A stretch of 64,000 bases of DNA, from positions 868,001 through 932,000 of the forward strand of contig CAVWMS010000001.1 of the NCBI GenBank assembly GCA_963756185.1, written 5' to 3'. This DNA comes from DATAXI01 sp963756185 (GTDB lineage Bacteria > Verrucomicrobiota > Verrucomicrobiia > Chthoniobacterales > Chthoniobacteraceae). The notes below the pieces were generated by a model. That model searched no databases. It was not told where the DNA came from and worked only from the letters and a program-made list of their open reading frames with translations. This document shows positions 36,181-44,212 of this stretch, one piece after another (position 1 is the stretch's first letter; each line of letters opens with the position of its first letter). The position numbers and the translations under genes are program-made.

Positions 36181-36276
36181 CGCCAACAAAATCCCCCCAC
36201 GGCCTCGCGCTCGTGCACTTTGAAGGGACTTGCGAGGCGCCTGGCGCCTCTCACAGTTTCGGCAGGATCAATTAGT

Positions 36277-36528
36277 TTACGCGCCGACCTTCTCGATCAA
36301 ACCAGCAAGGGCTTGTCCGCTGAGTGAGGCCACCTCAGAAAGCCGCGTCAATTTCATGTTATATTTCGCCAGGATATCAGTCACGCGAGCCTCCGGCAAT
36401 CCAGTCTGGCGCGCGATCCCGCTGACAGTGCGCCACGTGTACGAAGGGCCATCAAGGGCCATGAACACTTTGATCTCATCTGGGTCGGTCACGGTGGATT
36501 TCCAATTCATATCGCTAATTTCTCTCAT
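36277..36528 (-). CDS. Small winged-helix-like protein
   Basis: 83 aa, MREISDMNWKSTVTDPDEIK followed by VFMALDGPSYTWRTVSGIAR and QTGLPEARVTDILAKY. The middle reads like a winged-helix/HTH (helix, turn, recognition helix TGLPEARVTDIL), so DNA binding or protein-protein regulation is possible. The ATG at 36528 overlaps the stop of the upstream membrane-protein gene (ATGA), which decides the start over an ATG at 36549. I do not recognise a named family. Confidence 0.65.
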   Translation of the reverse strand: MREISDMNWKSTVTDPDEIKVFMALDGPSYTWRTVSGIARQTGLPEARVTDILAKYNMKLTRLSEVASLSGQALAGLIEKVGA

Positions 36529-36887
36529 TTCGGCGGATTTTTCAAGCATTCCGACCTCACGTTCACGGCTATCAAATCTTCAATTTGGTCTTTGAGTGCC
36601 GATGGCGCCAAAACAGGATTTGCATGTTCCTCCTTGCCGTACAAAAGGTTTTTGGGAAACCACACGGTAAGGATTGTTACAATCAGGACGACGACCGCGA
36701 ACGTGCCGAGCATAACCAGAAAGCCATCCCATACGTGGTTTTCGGCTAGTTTTGCGCAGGAAAGCACAATCGTCAAAGTCCCCTCGATAATCAGCAGCGC
36801 CAGGACATAAAAACCAAGTGGCGTTGTGACAGCGCGGATTATATCAATCCAGTCTACTTTGGAGCGGGCCTTTGCATTGGAAGCCAT
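36525..36887 (-). CDS. Small two-helix membrane protein
   Basis: 120 aa from the ATG at 36887 (MASNAKARSKVDWIDIIRAV). Two transmembrane helices: PLGFYVLALLIIEGTLTIVL at about 22-42 and GFLVMLGTFAVVVLIVTIL at about 60-78, then a soluble C-terminus. Coupled to the winged-helix-like gene, so the pair may be a membrane sensor and effector; this is inference from gene order only. A longer frame to 37004 would add a Cys-rich stretch with no signal. Confidence 0.6.
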   Translation of the reverse strand: MASNAKARSKVDWIDIIRAVTTPLGFYVLALLIIEGTLTIVLSCAKLAENHVWDGFLVMLGTFAVVVLIVTILTVWFPKNLLYGKEEHANPVLAPSALKDQIEDLIAVNVRSECLKNPPK

Positions 36888-36993
36888 GGCGTCCGGGCAG
36901 ATTGATACCGGCACACAATGGTTGCAAGGCTTCCATCGCGCGTGTGGCATCGACTCAATTGGCGGCGCACGACCCACGCAGCAAATCCTATTA

Positions 36994-37050
36994 CCGAAAA
37001 CCACGCGACTCTACCGTGAGCAGCTCGCCGGCTTGCTCGGCATCGACGCC
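36994..37050. repeat. Second copy of the dnaE2 3'-end sequence
   Basis: About 55 bp similar to 29690-29745: ACCGAAAACCACGCGACTCT then ACCGTGAGCAGCTCGCC and GGCTTGCTCGGCATCGACGC. On the - strand it reads QAGELLTVESRGFR and a stop, against QAGDMLTAESHDFR and a stop in dnaE2. The remainder of the 564-bp gap 36888-37451 holds an imperfect AATCAAGGTC repeat (37203-37245), the hairpin repeat at 37312-37352, and no credible gene. Confidence 0.6.
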
Positions 37051-37451
37051 ACGCATCTCCCCGCCAGAAAAAACCCTAACCACCGCGACATCCATCTTGC
37101 TACCGTTATGGAATGCCGCCGCCATTCCCGGCAAAATCGCAGTTCCATCGACCCCTTTCGCGGCGCTATCAGACACCCCGTCCCACCAAATCTGCGCCCC
37201 GTCGCAATCAAGGTCGAATCAAGCCCAATCAAGGTCAATCAAGCCATTTTCACCCCCTCCGCACTCCCGCACAGGCCCAAATATGCGCAAATCTACGTAA
37301 ATCCCCCTGCCCGCCTCGCTACGCCCAAGGCGTTGCGGGCGTGGCCTGGTCGCCTCGCCACACTCAAGGCGCTGCGAGCCCAGCGGATCAAAAATCCCAC
37401 CCAAGCCCTTGCGCCAGCCCCGCGAAGCGGGTAACCCTCCGCATTTTCACC

Positions 37452-39192
37452 GTGACCGATCCGACAGCCAGCCCAAGGGACCTCCTGCCGCCCCGGGGCT
37501 TCGAGCGCAAAGCCTTCCTTTTCCTCGCCGCGCTGGTGGCCGTGCTCAAGGTAATGGCCATCCTCCATTACCGGATCGATTCCGACGAAACCCAGCATGC
37601 CCATGTCGTCTGGGCCTGGACCCAGGGACAGCTCCCTTATCGCGACCTGTTCGACAACCACATGCCGCTCTTCCAGATGCTCTGCGCCCCCTTCTTCCGG
37701 CTTCTGGGCCAGCACGATTACATCATCCTGGAATTGCGCGCCGCCATGGTCCCGCTCTTCCTCGCCTGCCTCTGGTGCGTCTTCAAGCTCACCGAGCGCC
37801 TCTTCTTCCGCCGCGCCGCCCCCTGGGCCGCGATGGCCGCCGCCGCGCTCCCGCAGTTCTTCTACACATCGACGGAATTCCGCCCCGACATCCTTTGGGC
37901 CGCTTTCTGGCTGCTCGCCCTGCTGGTCGCCGTCAAAGGCGAATTCACCGTAAAACGCGCACTGGCATTCGGCCTCTTGCTCGGCCTGATCTTCACGGTC
38001 TCGCTCAAATCCGTAGTCCTGGTGATCGCCCTGGCCGTGGCCACGCTCATGGCCATCGTATTCGCATGGGTGCGAGGCGCGCCGCCGCATCCGTTGGCGA
38101 TGCTCGCGCGTCTGGCTGCAATCCTCGCCGGCGCAATCGTCGCGCCGGCAATCATCGTCCGCTATTTCTGGTCCCAGGGCGCCTTCGAGCCGATGAAGTA
38201 CTGCGTCTACTGGCACAACATCGTGCCGGGCCTGAAACGCTGGGGCCATTTCTCGACCCACGGATGGGATTTCCCCGTCACCGCGGTCCTGCTCGCCGCC
38301 TACGGATGGCTGATCTTCCGCCAGACACCCGATACCCGGCTCGCCTGCCGGCGCGCCATCGTCGCCCTGACTCCATGGCTCTTCATCGCCTTCCTGCTCA
38401 GTTACTGGCCCGACATCACCCGCGAGGACGACCTCCCTTACACGCCGCTCGCCCCGCTCTCGGCCATTCCGCTGCTGATGCTGGCCGGCAATTTCGTCCG
38501 AAACGAGGCGTGGCGGCAAAAAATTCTGGTCCTATGGCCTGCCCGCCATCTGTTTCATCGAACTCCTCTTCGTCTGGAACCTCAATCCACTCCGCAGCGA
38601 CCGCACGAAACCCACCAGGCGAAGCATCCACGACGTGCTCCTGCTCACCCGCCCCAATGACTATGTCATGGATGCCAAGGGCGATTACGTTTTCAGGCCG
38701 CGTCCCATTTACTGGGTCATCGAAACCTTGACCCGGGCGCGAATGAACCTCGGTCGCATCAAGGACACCATCCCCGAATCGCTTGCAAGCAAGCGCGTGC
38801 AAATGTGTTACCTCATCACCGCGCACATCCCGCCCGCGACGAGCCAATTCATCCTCGCCAATTACATGCCGTTCGACCCCCAGGCGACCGATCTTGGCGT
38901 CGCCGGGAAGAAACTGGGCCCGGCCTCCCCCGACGGCACATTTTTATTCAACGTCGCGATCCCCGCAACCTACGCCGTCGTCAGCGAGTCCGGCACGACC
39001 GCCGGCACACTGGACGGCGCTCCCTATGGCGGCCCGGTGCCGCTGGCCGTCGGACATCACATTTTCCATCGCACATCCGGCGGCGGCCGCGCCGCCATTT
39101 TCCTGGCGCGCGCCCTCGATGCCGGCTTCCATCCGCTCTTCGATGCATCGGAAAAGATCATCGCCCAGGAGCAAGCCCGCACCGACAAATGA
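37452..39192 (+). pseudogene. GT39-like (PMT/ArnT-type) membrane glycosyltransferase A, one frameshift
   Basis: About 580 codons from GTG 37452. GT-C fold: the first loop carries the acidic pair in YRIDSDETQHAHVVWAW, followed by DLFDNHMPLFQMLCAPFFRL and about nine hydrophobic helices, with FFYTSTEFRPDILWAAFWLL and SYWPDITREDDLPYTPLAPL between them. These enzymes transfer sugar from a polyprenyl-phosphate donor at the outer face of the membrane. Near 38525 a run of six A should be five; then the text reads RQKFWSYGLPAICFIELLFV and continues NDYVMDAKGDYVFRPRPIYW into a ~150-residue soluble C-terminal domain. Tandem paralogue of the next gene. Confidence 0.82.
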
Positions 39193-39302
39193 GCATTTCA
39201 GAGAGTGTTCCAAAATTGATTTTGCGCCACAGAATAAAAGGCGGGAAAAACCGGTCTCGCCCGGAGGGAACTGGTACGGCACCTGCACTCCCTTCTGGAA
39301 AA

Positions 39303-39415
39303 CTTTGCGCCTTTGCGCCGGCCCGCCTCGCTACGCGAAGCGTTGCGGGCAGGCCTTTGCGTGAGCCCCTCTTCCAAAAGGGATTAGCAGCACGCAAAGG
39401 CGCGAAGGCGCAAAG
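39303..39415. repeat. Nested inverted repeat (CTTTGCGCCTTTGCGC type)
   Basis: Outer arms CTTTGCGCCTTTGCGC (39303-39318) and GCGCGAAGGCGCAAAG (39400-39415), 15 of 16 paired; inner arms GCCTTTGCGTG (39353-39363) and CACGCAAAGGC (39391-39401), perfect. A third hairpin GCCCGC...GCGGGC (39321-39350) lies between. It fills most of the 316-bp gap between the two glycosyltransferases; a related GC hairpin is at 37312-37352 before the first one. Such CGCAAAG repeats are widespread in several phyla. Confidence 0.7.
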
Positions 39416-39508
39416 AAAACCAGAGCGGGCAACTCTCAAAAAACCGCGCAATCGAAGATTTCCATTGGCTCGCACCACCCGGAAGCGGTTAACCCTCCCC
39501 GGCCTAAA

Positions 39509-41295
39509 ATGAATCAACCCCGGACCGCAGATCAGCCGGAAGCCCGAGGGTGGATGGACCGTTATTTACCCGCGCGCGGTTTCGAGCGCACGGCCTTCCT
39601 GGTCCTGGTGGCGCTCGCGCTGGCCGCGAAGGTGCTGGCGATTTTCCATTTCCGTTCGGACTCGGACGAGACCCAGCACGCCCACGTGGTCTGGGGATGG
39701 GTGACGGGACAGTTGCAATACAAGGACGTGTTCGACAATCACATGCCGCTCTTCCAGATGCTTTGCGCCCCCATCATGGCGCTCATCGGCGTGCGCCCGG
39801 ACGTCATGATCTGGCTGCGCTGGGCGATGCTCCCGCTTTACTTCGTCTCCATCTGGTGCGTTTTCCGCCTGGCGGTCGTCCTTGGCTGGCGCCGCGCCGC
39901 GCCATGGTGCGCCCTCTTCGCCGCGGTGCTCTGGAAGTTCTTTTACACCTCGACGGAATTCCGGACCGACCAGCTTTGGACTGCGTTCTGGTTGTTGAGC
40001 CTCGTGGTCGCGGTGAACGGGGAATTCACCGTAAAGCGTGCGTTTCAATTCGGCCTCCTCCTCGGCCTCTCCGGCGCGGTCTCGATCAAAACGGTCCCGC
40101 TCACGGTGGCGCTGGGCGCGGCAGCGGCGCTGGCGATGATCGGCGGCTGGCTGCGCGGCAATCGGCCCCGCCCGATGGCGATCCTGGCCTGCCTCGCGGT
40201 GATAATCGTGGGCATGGCGATTCCACCCGCCACGATGGCCCTTTACTTCGAATGGCGCGGCGCATTCGACAAAATGCTTTACGGCGTCATCAAGCACAAC
40301 CTCGTCCCGGGCCTCAAGCGGTGGGATCACGTCGCACTCTACCAATGGTATTTTCCCCTCTCCTTTCCCGCCTCGGCCGCCCTCATGTGGCTCATCTTTC
40401 GCCAGACGCCCGATACGCGCCTGGCGATCCGCCGCGCAATCATCACGCTGGTCCCGTGGATTTACCTCTGCCTGCTCTTGAGTTACTGGCCCGATATCAC
40501 GCGCGAGGACGATCTGCCTTATATTCCACTTACAACTTTCACCGCCATCCCGCTGCTGACCCTGGCCGGCGCCACCGTGCGCAGTGAGCGATTGCGCCGG
40601 CTCTTCTGGACTTACGGCCTGCCCGCCGCGGCAGCGTGCAATTTCGCCTTCACCTGGCATTTCCATAATCTGCGCGAGGACCGCCTGCAGATCACCACGC
40701 ATAACATCGCCAACGTCCTGGAGATCACGAATCCCAACGACTATGTCATGGACGACAAGGGAGATTACGTTTACCGCCGCCGCGCCTATTTCTGGGTGTC
40801 GAGCCGATTACCAAGGCCCGCGTGAAGCTCGGTTACATCCACGACAGCATCCCGGACGAGATGATCAGTCATGGAGTAAAGCTCAGTTCATTGATCCTGG
40901 GCAGTTCCGGTTCGGTCGCGGAGCAATTCATCATCGGAAATTATCTTCCCTTCGATACAAAGACGCGCGCCGTGGGCGTCCTGGGCAAGGTCATTGGCCG
41001 GGACAAGGAGGATGGCACTTACACTTTCGACGTGGTCATCCCGCAGACTTACGTCGTGCTCACCGAGACGGGCCAGCTAGCCGGAGAACTGGATGGAAAG
41101 CCCTACACCGGGCCGATCTGGCTCGCCGCCGGCAAGCATCAGTTCCATCGAACTTCCGGCGGCGGGCGCGTCGCCATTTTCCTGAACGACGCCTACGCAA
41201 AAGGCTTCACCCCGCTCTATAACATCGCGGAGGAGGTCGCAAAGACATTCGGCACCGCGCCCGAGGGAAAGCGAAACGGCGCGGAGTTGCAATAA
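39509..41295 (+). pseudogene. GT39-like membrane glycosyltransferase B, one frameshift
   Basis: About 595 codons. Closely related to glycosyltransferase A: RGFERTAFLVLVALALAAKV, FRSDSDETQHAHVVWGWVTG, DVFDNHMPLFQMLCAPIMAL, FFYTSTEFRTDQLWTAFWLL, SYWPDITREDDLPYIPLTTF. The first frame ends after YFWVSSRLPRPA at 40825, while the C-terminal domain resumes from about 40800 as EPITKARVKLGYIHDSIPDE and runs to 41295. Restoring one missing base near 40798 joins them exactly as in A, so I read one gene. The C-terminal domain ends in AAGKHQFHRTSGGGRVAIFL, matching A's VGHHIFHRTSGGGRAAIFL. The product should sit in the inner membrane. Confidence 0.82.
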
Positions 41296-41366
41296 ATCCA
41301 TGCCTCGGTGAGCGCGATGCAATGATTCTGTTCGGTCCCAGCCAGCCTTGAGAAACAATGAAGCCG

Positions 41367-42071
41367 TCACTCGAGCGCACGCTCGACCTCCCGCATCGGA
41401 CGGGAACTCATCACCATGAACGGATGCAGCGGCACCCAGACCATCACGTTGCGGGCAACCGGCATGCGGGAACTGGTGGCGGGAATGATGCTCAAATCGA
41501 ACGGCGTATAAATGGAGGTGTACTTCAGCGGCTCGAGTTTCGTGACATCCCCGTTCAGCTCGCGAAGCATCTCGCTGTCGGGACGCATTTGCTTCACGCC
41601 GGCGGTGTCGCCGAGCCGCGCCCAGAACGTCCCATGATTCGGCGTCGAAAGCGTCACCAGGCGGCGCACCCGCTGGTAACCGCCCAGCCTCTGGATGTAA
41701 TAACGCGCCACCAGTCCGCCCATGCTGAACGCCACCAGGTCAAACTTCTCGCCGTGGGGAATGTTCGTGTCGACGTAGCTCTCGAGCTGCCGCCCCATTG
41801 TTTCGAACGAGACCGAGCCGTCGTTCGGCCTCAGGTTGACGGCGCTGGCCTGGTAGCCGCGCGCCTCGAGGTACCGCTGCATGAAGTGCATCGCCCTGCC
41901 CGAACTGTAGATGCCCGCGACGAGAACGACCCGCTTCGTCCCCGCCACGACGGGCCCGGGCCGCGGAGGCGCGGCCTCCGGCTGGCCCTTGACGGAGCCG
42001 GCGAAGAACAATTGGAGCGCGCCGCAGAACAACATCCAGCCGGCGCGAAATCGCGTTTGGGACGGTGCCAT
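41367..42071 (-). CDS. Secreted alpha/beta-hydrolase, lipase-like
   Basis: 234 aa. Signal peptide (GWMLFCGALQLFFAGSVKG), then an alpha/beta-hydrolase: first strand KRVVLVAGIYSSGRAMHFM, nucleophile elbow VAFSMGGLVARYYIQRLGGY, and RLVTLSTPNHGTFWARLGD as in LipA/PGAP1-type lipases. The catalytic His is probably in the C-terminal WVPLHPFMVMSS. Bacterial triacylglycerol lipases have GHSMGG; here the residue before Ser is Phe, a tolerated variant. Likely periplasmic or secreted esterase; substrate unknown. Confidence 0.8.
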   Translation of the reverse strand: MAPSQTRFRAGWMLFCGALQLFFAGSVKGQPEAAPPRPGPVVAGTKRVVLVAGIYSSGRAMHFMQRYLEARGYQASAVNLRPNDGSVSFETMGRQLESYVDTNIPHGEKFDLVAFSMGGLVARYYIQRLGGYQRVRRLVTLSTPNHGTFWARLGDTAGVKQMRPDSEMLRELNGDVTKLEPLKYTSIYTPFDLSIIPATSSRMPVARNVMVWVPLHPFMVMSSRPMREVERALE

Positions 42072-42129
42072 ATATCAGGCGCCATCATGCCGCGAACCCC
42101 CGAGCGGCGCAAGGGCGCGCGACATTGTA

Positions 42130-42154
42130 AAAATCAATGGAATCCATTGATTTT
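42130..42154. promoter_or_regulatory. 25-bp palindrome upstream of the lipase gene
   Basis: AAAATCAATGGA-A-TCCATTGATTTT, perfect 12-bp arms, 59 bp upstream of the lipase start. The AT-rich symmetric form fits an operator for a dimeric repressor, or a terminator arm. Confidence 0.45.
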
Positions 42155-42232
42155 CCCGGACGGTGCTGCCTGGGCGGCGAATGGGGGCAGGCTCGCTCCG
42201 GTTGGGGGGACCTGCCAAAGACAAGCAAAGGA

Positions 42233-42254
42233 GACGGCGGTCATGCCGCCTCCC
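42233..42254 (-). terminator. Possible intrinsic terminator of hup
   Basis: On the - strand GGAGGCGG-CATGA-CCGCCGTCTCC then TTTGCTT, about 35 bases after the hup stop. Stem is interrupted once; the T-tract is short. Confidence 0.4.
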
Positions 42255-42287
42255 TCACTCAATCAAAGGGAATTCGAAACGGCCGAA

Positions 42288-42584
42288 TTACTTCGCGCCA
42301 AAGATCGCGTCTTTGGCCGCCTTGGCGATGCGGATCTTCACCACGGTCTTCGCCGCGATCTTGATCTTCTCGCCGGTCTTCGGGTTGATTCCCATGCGCG
42401 CCTTGCGCTTTTGCTTCACCAGCTTGCCGATGCCGGGGATGACAAATTCGCCCTTTTTCTTGGTCTCGGTGTAAGCGAGGGTAACGAGGCTTTCCAAAAA
42501 GAGGACTGCTGTTTTCCGGGAGGTCTCGGTGGCGTCGGCGAGTTTGTTGAGGACTTCAGATTTGGTAAGTGCTTTAGCTGCCAT
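42288..42584 (-). CDS. hup: HU-family DNA-binding protein
   Basis: 98 aa histone-like protein that bends DNA as a dimer. The N-terminal helices LTKSEVLNKLADATETSRKT, the core GEFVIPGIGKLVKQKRKAR and the arm MGINPKTGEKIKIAAKTVVK (GxNPxTGExI) are as in HU/IHF. The proline-bearing arm tip NPKTGE is intact. C-terminal FGAK is short. Single gene, flanked by hairpins on both sides. Confidence 0.96.
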   Translation of the reverse strand: MAAKALTKSEVLNKLADATETSRKTAVLFLESLVTLAYTETKKKGEFVIPGIGKLVKQKRKARMGINPKTGEKIKIAAKTVVKIRIAKAAKDAIFGAK

Positions 42585-42666
42585 ATGTTGGAATCTCTTC
42601 CTAACGGGTTGTTTCGCGGGTGCAATCTAAAATTTAAAAAAACCCGCCAAAACAGCCGAAAAGTTC

Positions 42667-42711
42667 AAAAAAAATGCTCACCGGGCCGGCGGATGGCGCG
42701 GCCCGGTGAGC
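42667..42711 (-). terminator. Strong rho-independent terminator
   Basis: Perfect 12-bp stem GCTCACCGGGCC (42676-42687) with GGCCCGGTGAGC (42700-42711), 12-nt loop, followed on the - strand by ATTTTTTTT. It lies 23 bases after the stop of the small secreted protein at 42735 and insulates hup from it. Confidence 0.9.
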
Positions 42712-42734
42712 AAAGATATCGGAGAAATCCCAGC

Positions 42735-43085
42735 CTATTTTTTCTTCGGCGTGGGAGTCGCGTCGGCCGGCGGCGCGCCATTGGCGATGATGACCGAGGC
42801 GAGGCCCGAATCGGCGGCATCGGCCGTGACATCCACGCGCATGCCCGGCTGGAGCTGGCTCAGAGGAATGTCCTGTCCGTCGTAGGTAATCTCGGTCTCC
42901 GCGTTTACCTTGAAGCTTACGGTGCTCCCTCCGTTGGTGGTGGTCACGGTGATCCCGTCAGAAGTGACCGATTCAATGACTGTGTGATGGGGGCTCGGCT
43001 TGGGGCGGCTGCTCTTGGCGCTGGCCAACTGGGGCGCGCAAAGAGCGAAGGCGAGCAGGATGGGGACGATGATATGGGGTTTCAT
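42735..43085 (-). CDS. Small secreted beta-strand protein, paralogue 1 (DUF5666-like)
   Basis: 116 aa. Signal peptide MKPHIIVPILLAFALCAPQL ending at ASA, then a single domain: VIESVTSDGITVTTTNGGST, VSFKVNAETEITYDGQDIPL, SQLQPGMRVDVTADAADSGL. The pattern (I/V)xSVxxxxITVxT...TEIxYDGQ...LQPGMRVxV resembles the OB-like DUF5666 domain. C-terminal Pro/Lys tail. Paralogue of the next gene, about 45% alike by eye over the domain. Role unknown; possibly a periplasmic small-ligand or metal binder. Confidence 0.75.
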   Translation of the reverse strand: MKPHIIVPILLAFALCAPQLASAKSSRPKPSPHHTVIESVTSDGITVTTTNGGSTVSFKVNAETEITYDGQDIPLSQLQPGMRVDVTADAADSGLASVIIANGAPPADATPTPKKK

Positions 43086-43214
43086 ACGGTTATGGTTGGT
43101 GGTTATGGACTGTGGGCCGCACAGTGCTATGTGCCACCGGGATCTGAAGCACGGGAGCTACGGCGGACCGGCTGTTTGGGATTGCAACTCCTGGAGACAC
43201 TGCAGGATTACAAA

Positions 43215-43583
43215 TTATTTCGGCTTCGGCTTGGGGGTCGGCTCGGTCGGAGCGGCATTGGCATTGACGATCGCTGCCGTATCGGCGTCGGCCCCGTCAG
43301 GAGTCACCGTTACGCGCATGCCTGGCTGAAGCTGATTGACGGTCGTGTCCTGGCCGTCATAAGTGATTTCCGTAAACGAATTGATCTTGTAGGTGTTCGC
43401 ACCGCCTCCACCGCCGGTCGTGCTGACCGTGATGGAGTCGGAACTGACCGACTCGATGACCGTGTGTCCCTCACCGGGAGTGGGGGAAAGTTTGCCTTTG
43501 GGATATTTGGCCTGGGTGAAATGCGGGAGGCAGAAGACCAGGGCCAGCGACAGCAGGATTGCGACAGTTCGGCGGGGAGTCAT
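43215..43583 (-). CDS. Small secreted beta-strand protein, paralogue 2 (DUF5666-like)
   Basis: 122 aa with signal peptide (TVAILLSLALVFCLPHFTQA). Domain motifs VIESVSSDSITVSTTGGGGG, TYKINSFTEITYDGQDTTVN and QLQPGMRVTVTPDGADADTA match the neighbouring paralogue position for position, so the two arose by tandem duplication. The 129-bp gap between them shows no terminator, so they may be cotranscribed and end at the terminator at 42667-42711. Confidence 0.75.
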   Translation of the reverse strand: MTPRRTVAILLSLALVFCLPHFTQAKYPKGKLSPTPGEGHTVIESVSSDSITVSTTGGGGGANTYKINSFTEITYDGQDTTVNQLQPGMRVTVTPDGADADTAAIVNANAAPTEPTPKPKPK

Positions 43584-43687
43584 GCGCGTAATATATTCTC
43601 CAAGTCCCCAAGGTCAACCCATTTGCGGGGCGCGGCTAAAACAGGGCGAGACTTTTCCCCGGCGCCCGTGTTAAAGCCAAAGTTGCC

Positions 43688-44203
43688 ATGATCAAACCCT
43701 CCCTACCCATCGTATCCGCATCCTTGCTGATCGCCGGCCTGCTGACCCTTCCGGCCCCGCTCCGTGCCCAGGATGAGCCAAAAACCCCTCTCGCCCAGGA
43801 AATGTCCGGCATCGCCAAGGATTTTCGCGCCCTGCGCAAAATCGTGAGCGATCCGTCGCAAAAGGACGCCGCGGTAAAGCTGGTGAAGGACATGGAGGAT
43901 CACGCCACCAAGGCAAAGGGGTTTGACCCCATAAAAACCAAGGATATCCCCCCCGCGGACAAGGACCAGTTCCTGGCCGATTACCACAAGCAGATCGACG
44001 GCCTCATCACCGACATGCAGGCCCTCGAACAGGCGGTCAACGCCGGCAATAGCACCCAGGCCCTGACGCTGATGGACAAAATCAACGGAGACAAGCGCGA
44101 AGGCCACCACAAATTCAACGCCGAGGATGAGCAGCGGGGCGGCAATCACCCTCCTGGACCCCCGCCCGCCGTCCAATCGAGCCCCCAGGCCTCTCCGCAA
44201 TAG
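43688..44203 (+). CDS. Periplasmic cytochrome b562-like four-helix protein
   Basis: 171 aa. Signal peptide (LLIAGLLTLPAPLRAQ), then a four-helix bundle: LAQEMSGIAKDFRALRKIVS with the candidate heme-ligand Met, DAAVKLVKDMEDHATKAK, DQFLADYHKQIDGLITDMQA, and LTLMDKINGDKREGHHKFN with His in the place of the distal ligand of cytochrome b562. A Pro-rich tail follows. If heme binds, it would be a soluble periplasmic electron carrier; many family members in this phylum have not been tested. Divergent from paralogue 2, with a 104-bp gap. Confidence 0.7.
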   Translation: MIKPSLPIVSASLLIAGLLTLPAPLRAQDEPKTPLAQEMSGIAKDFRALRKIVSDPSQKDAAVKLVKDMEDHATKAKGFDPIKTKDIPPADKDQFLADYHKQIDGLITDMQALEQAVNAGNSTQALTLMDKINGDKREGHHKFNAEDEQRGGNHPPGPPPAVQSSPQASPQ

Positions 44204-44212
44204 CAACCGGCC

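Noticed and set aside
29690..37050. dnaE2 3'-end copies considered as att sites of an integrative element
   Set aside because: The DNA between them is dnaE2 itself plus imuB and imuA, there is no integrase, and an element integrated at the gene's 3' end would lie on the other side.
40822..41295. C-terminal part of glycosyltransferase B as a separate gene
   Set aside because: The same region is continuous with the membrane part in paralogue A after one base correction, and one missing base near 40798 joins it here.
41358..43691. 777-codon + strand frame over the lipase, HU and small secreted genes
   Set aside because: It runs through a strong terminator hairpin and antisense to an HU gene; composition is typical of a shadow.
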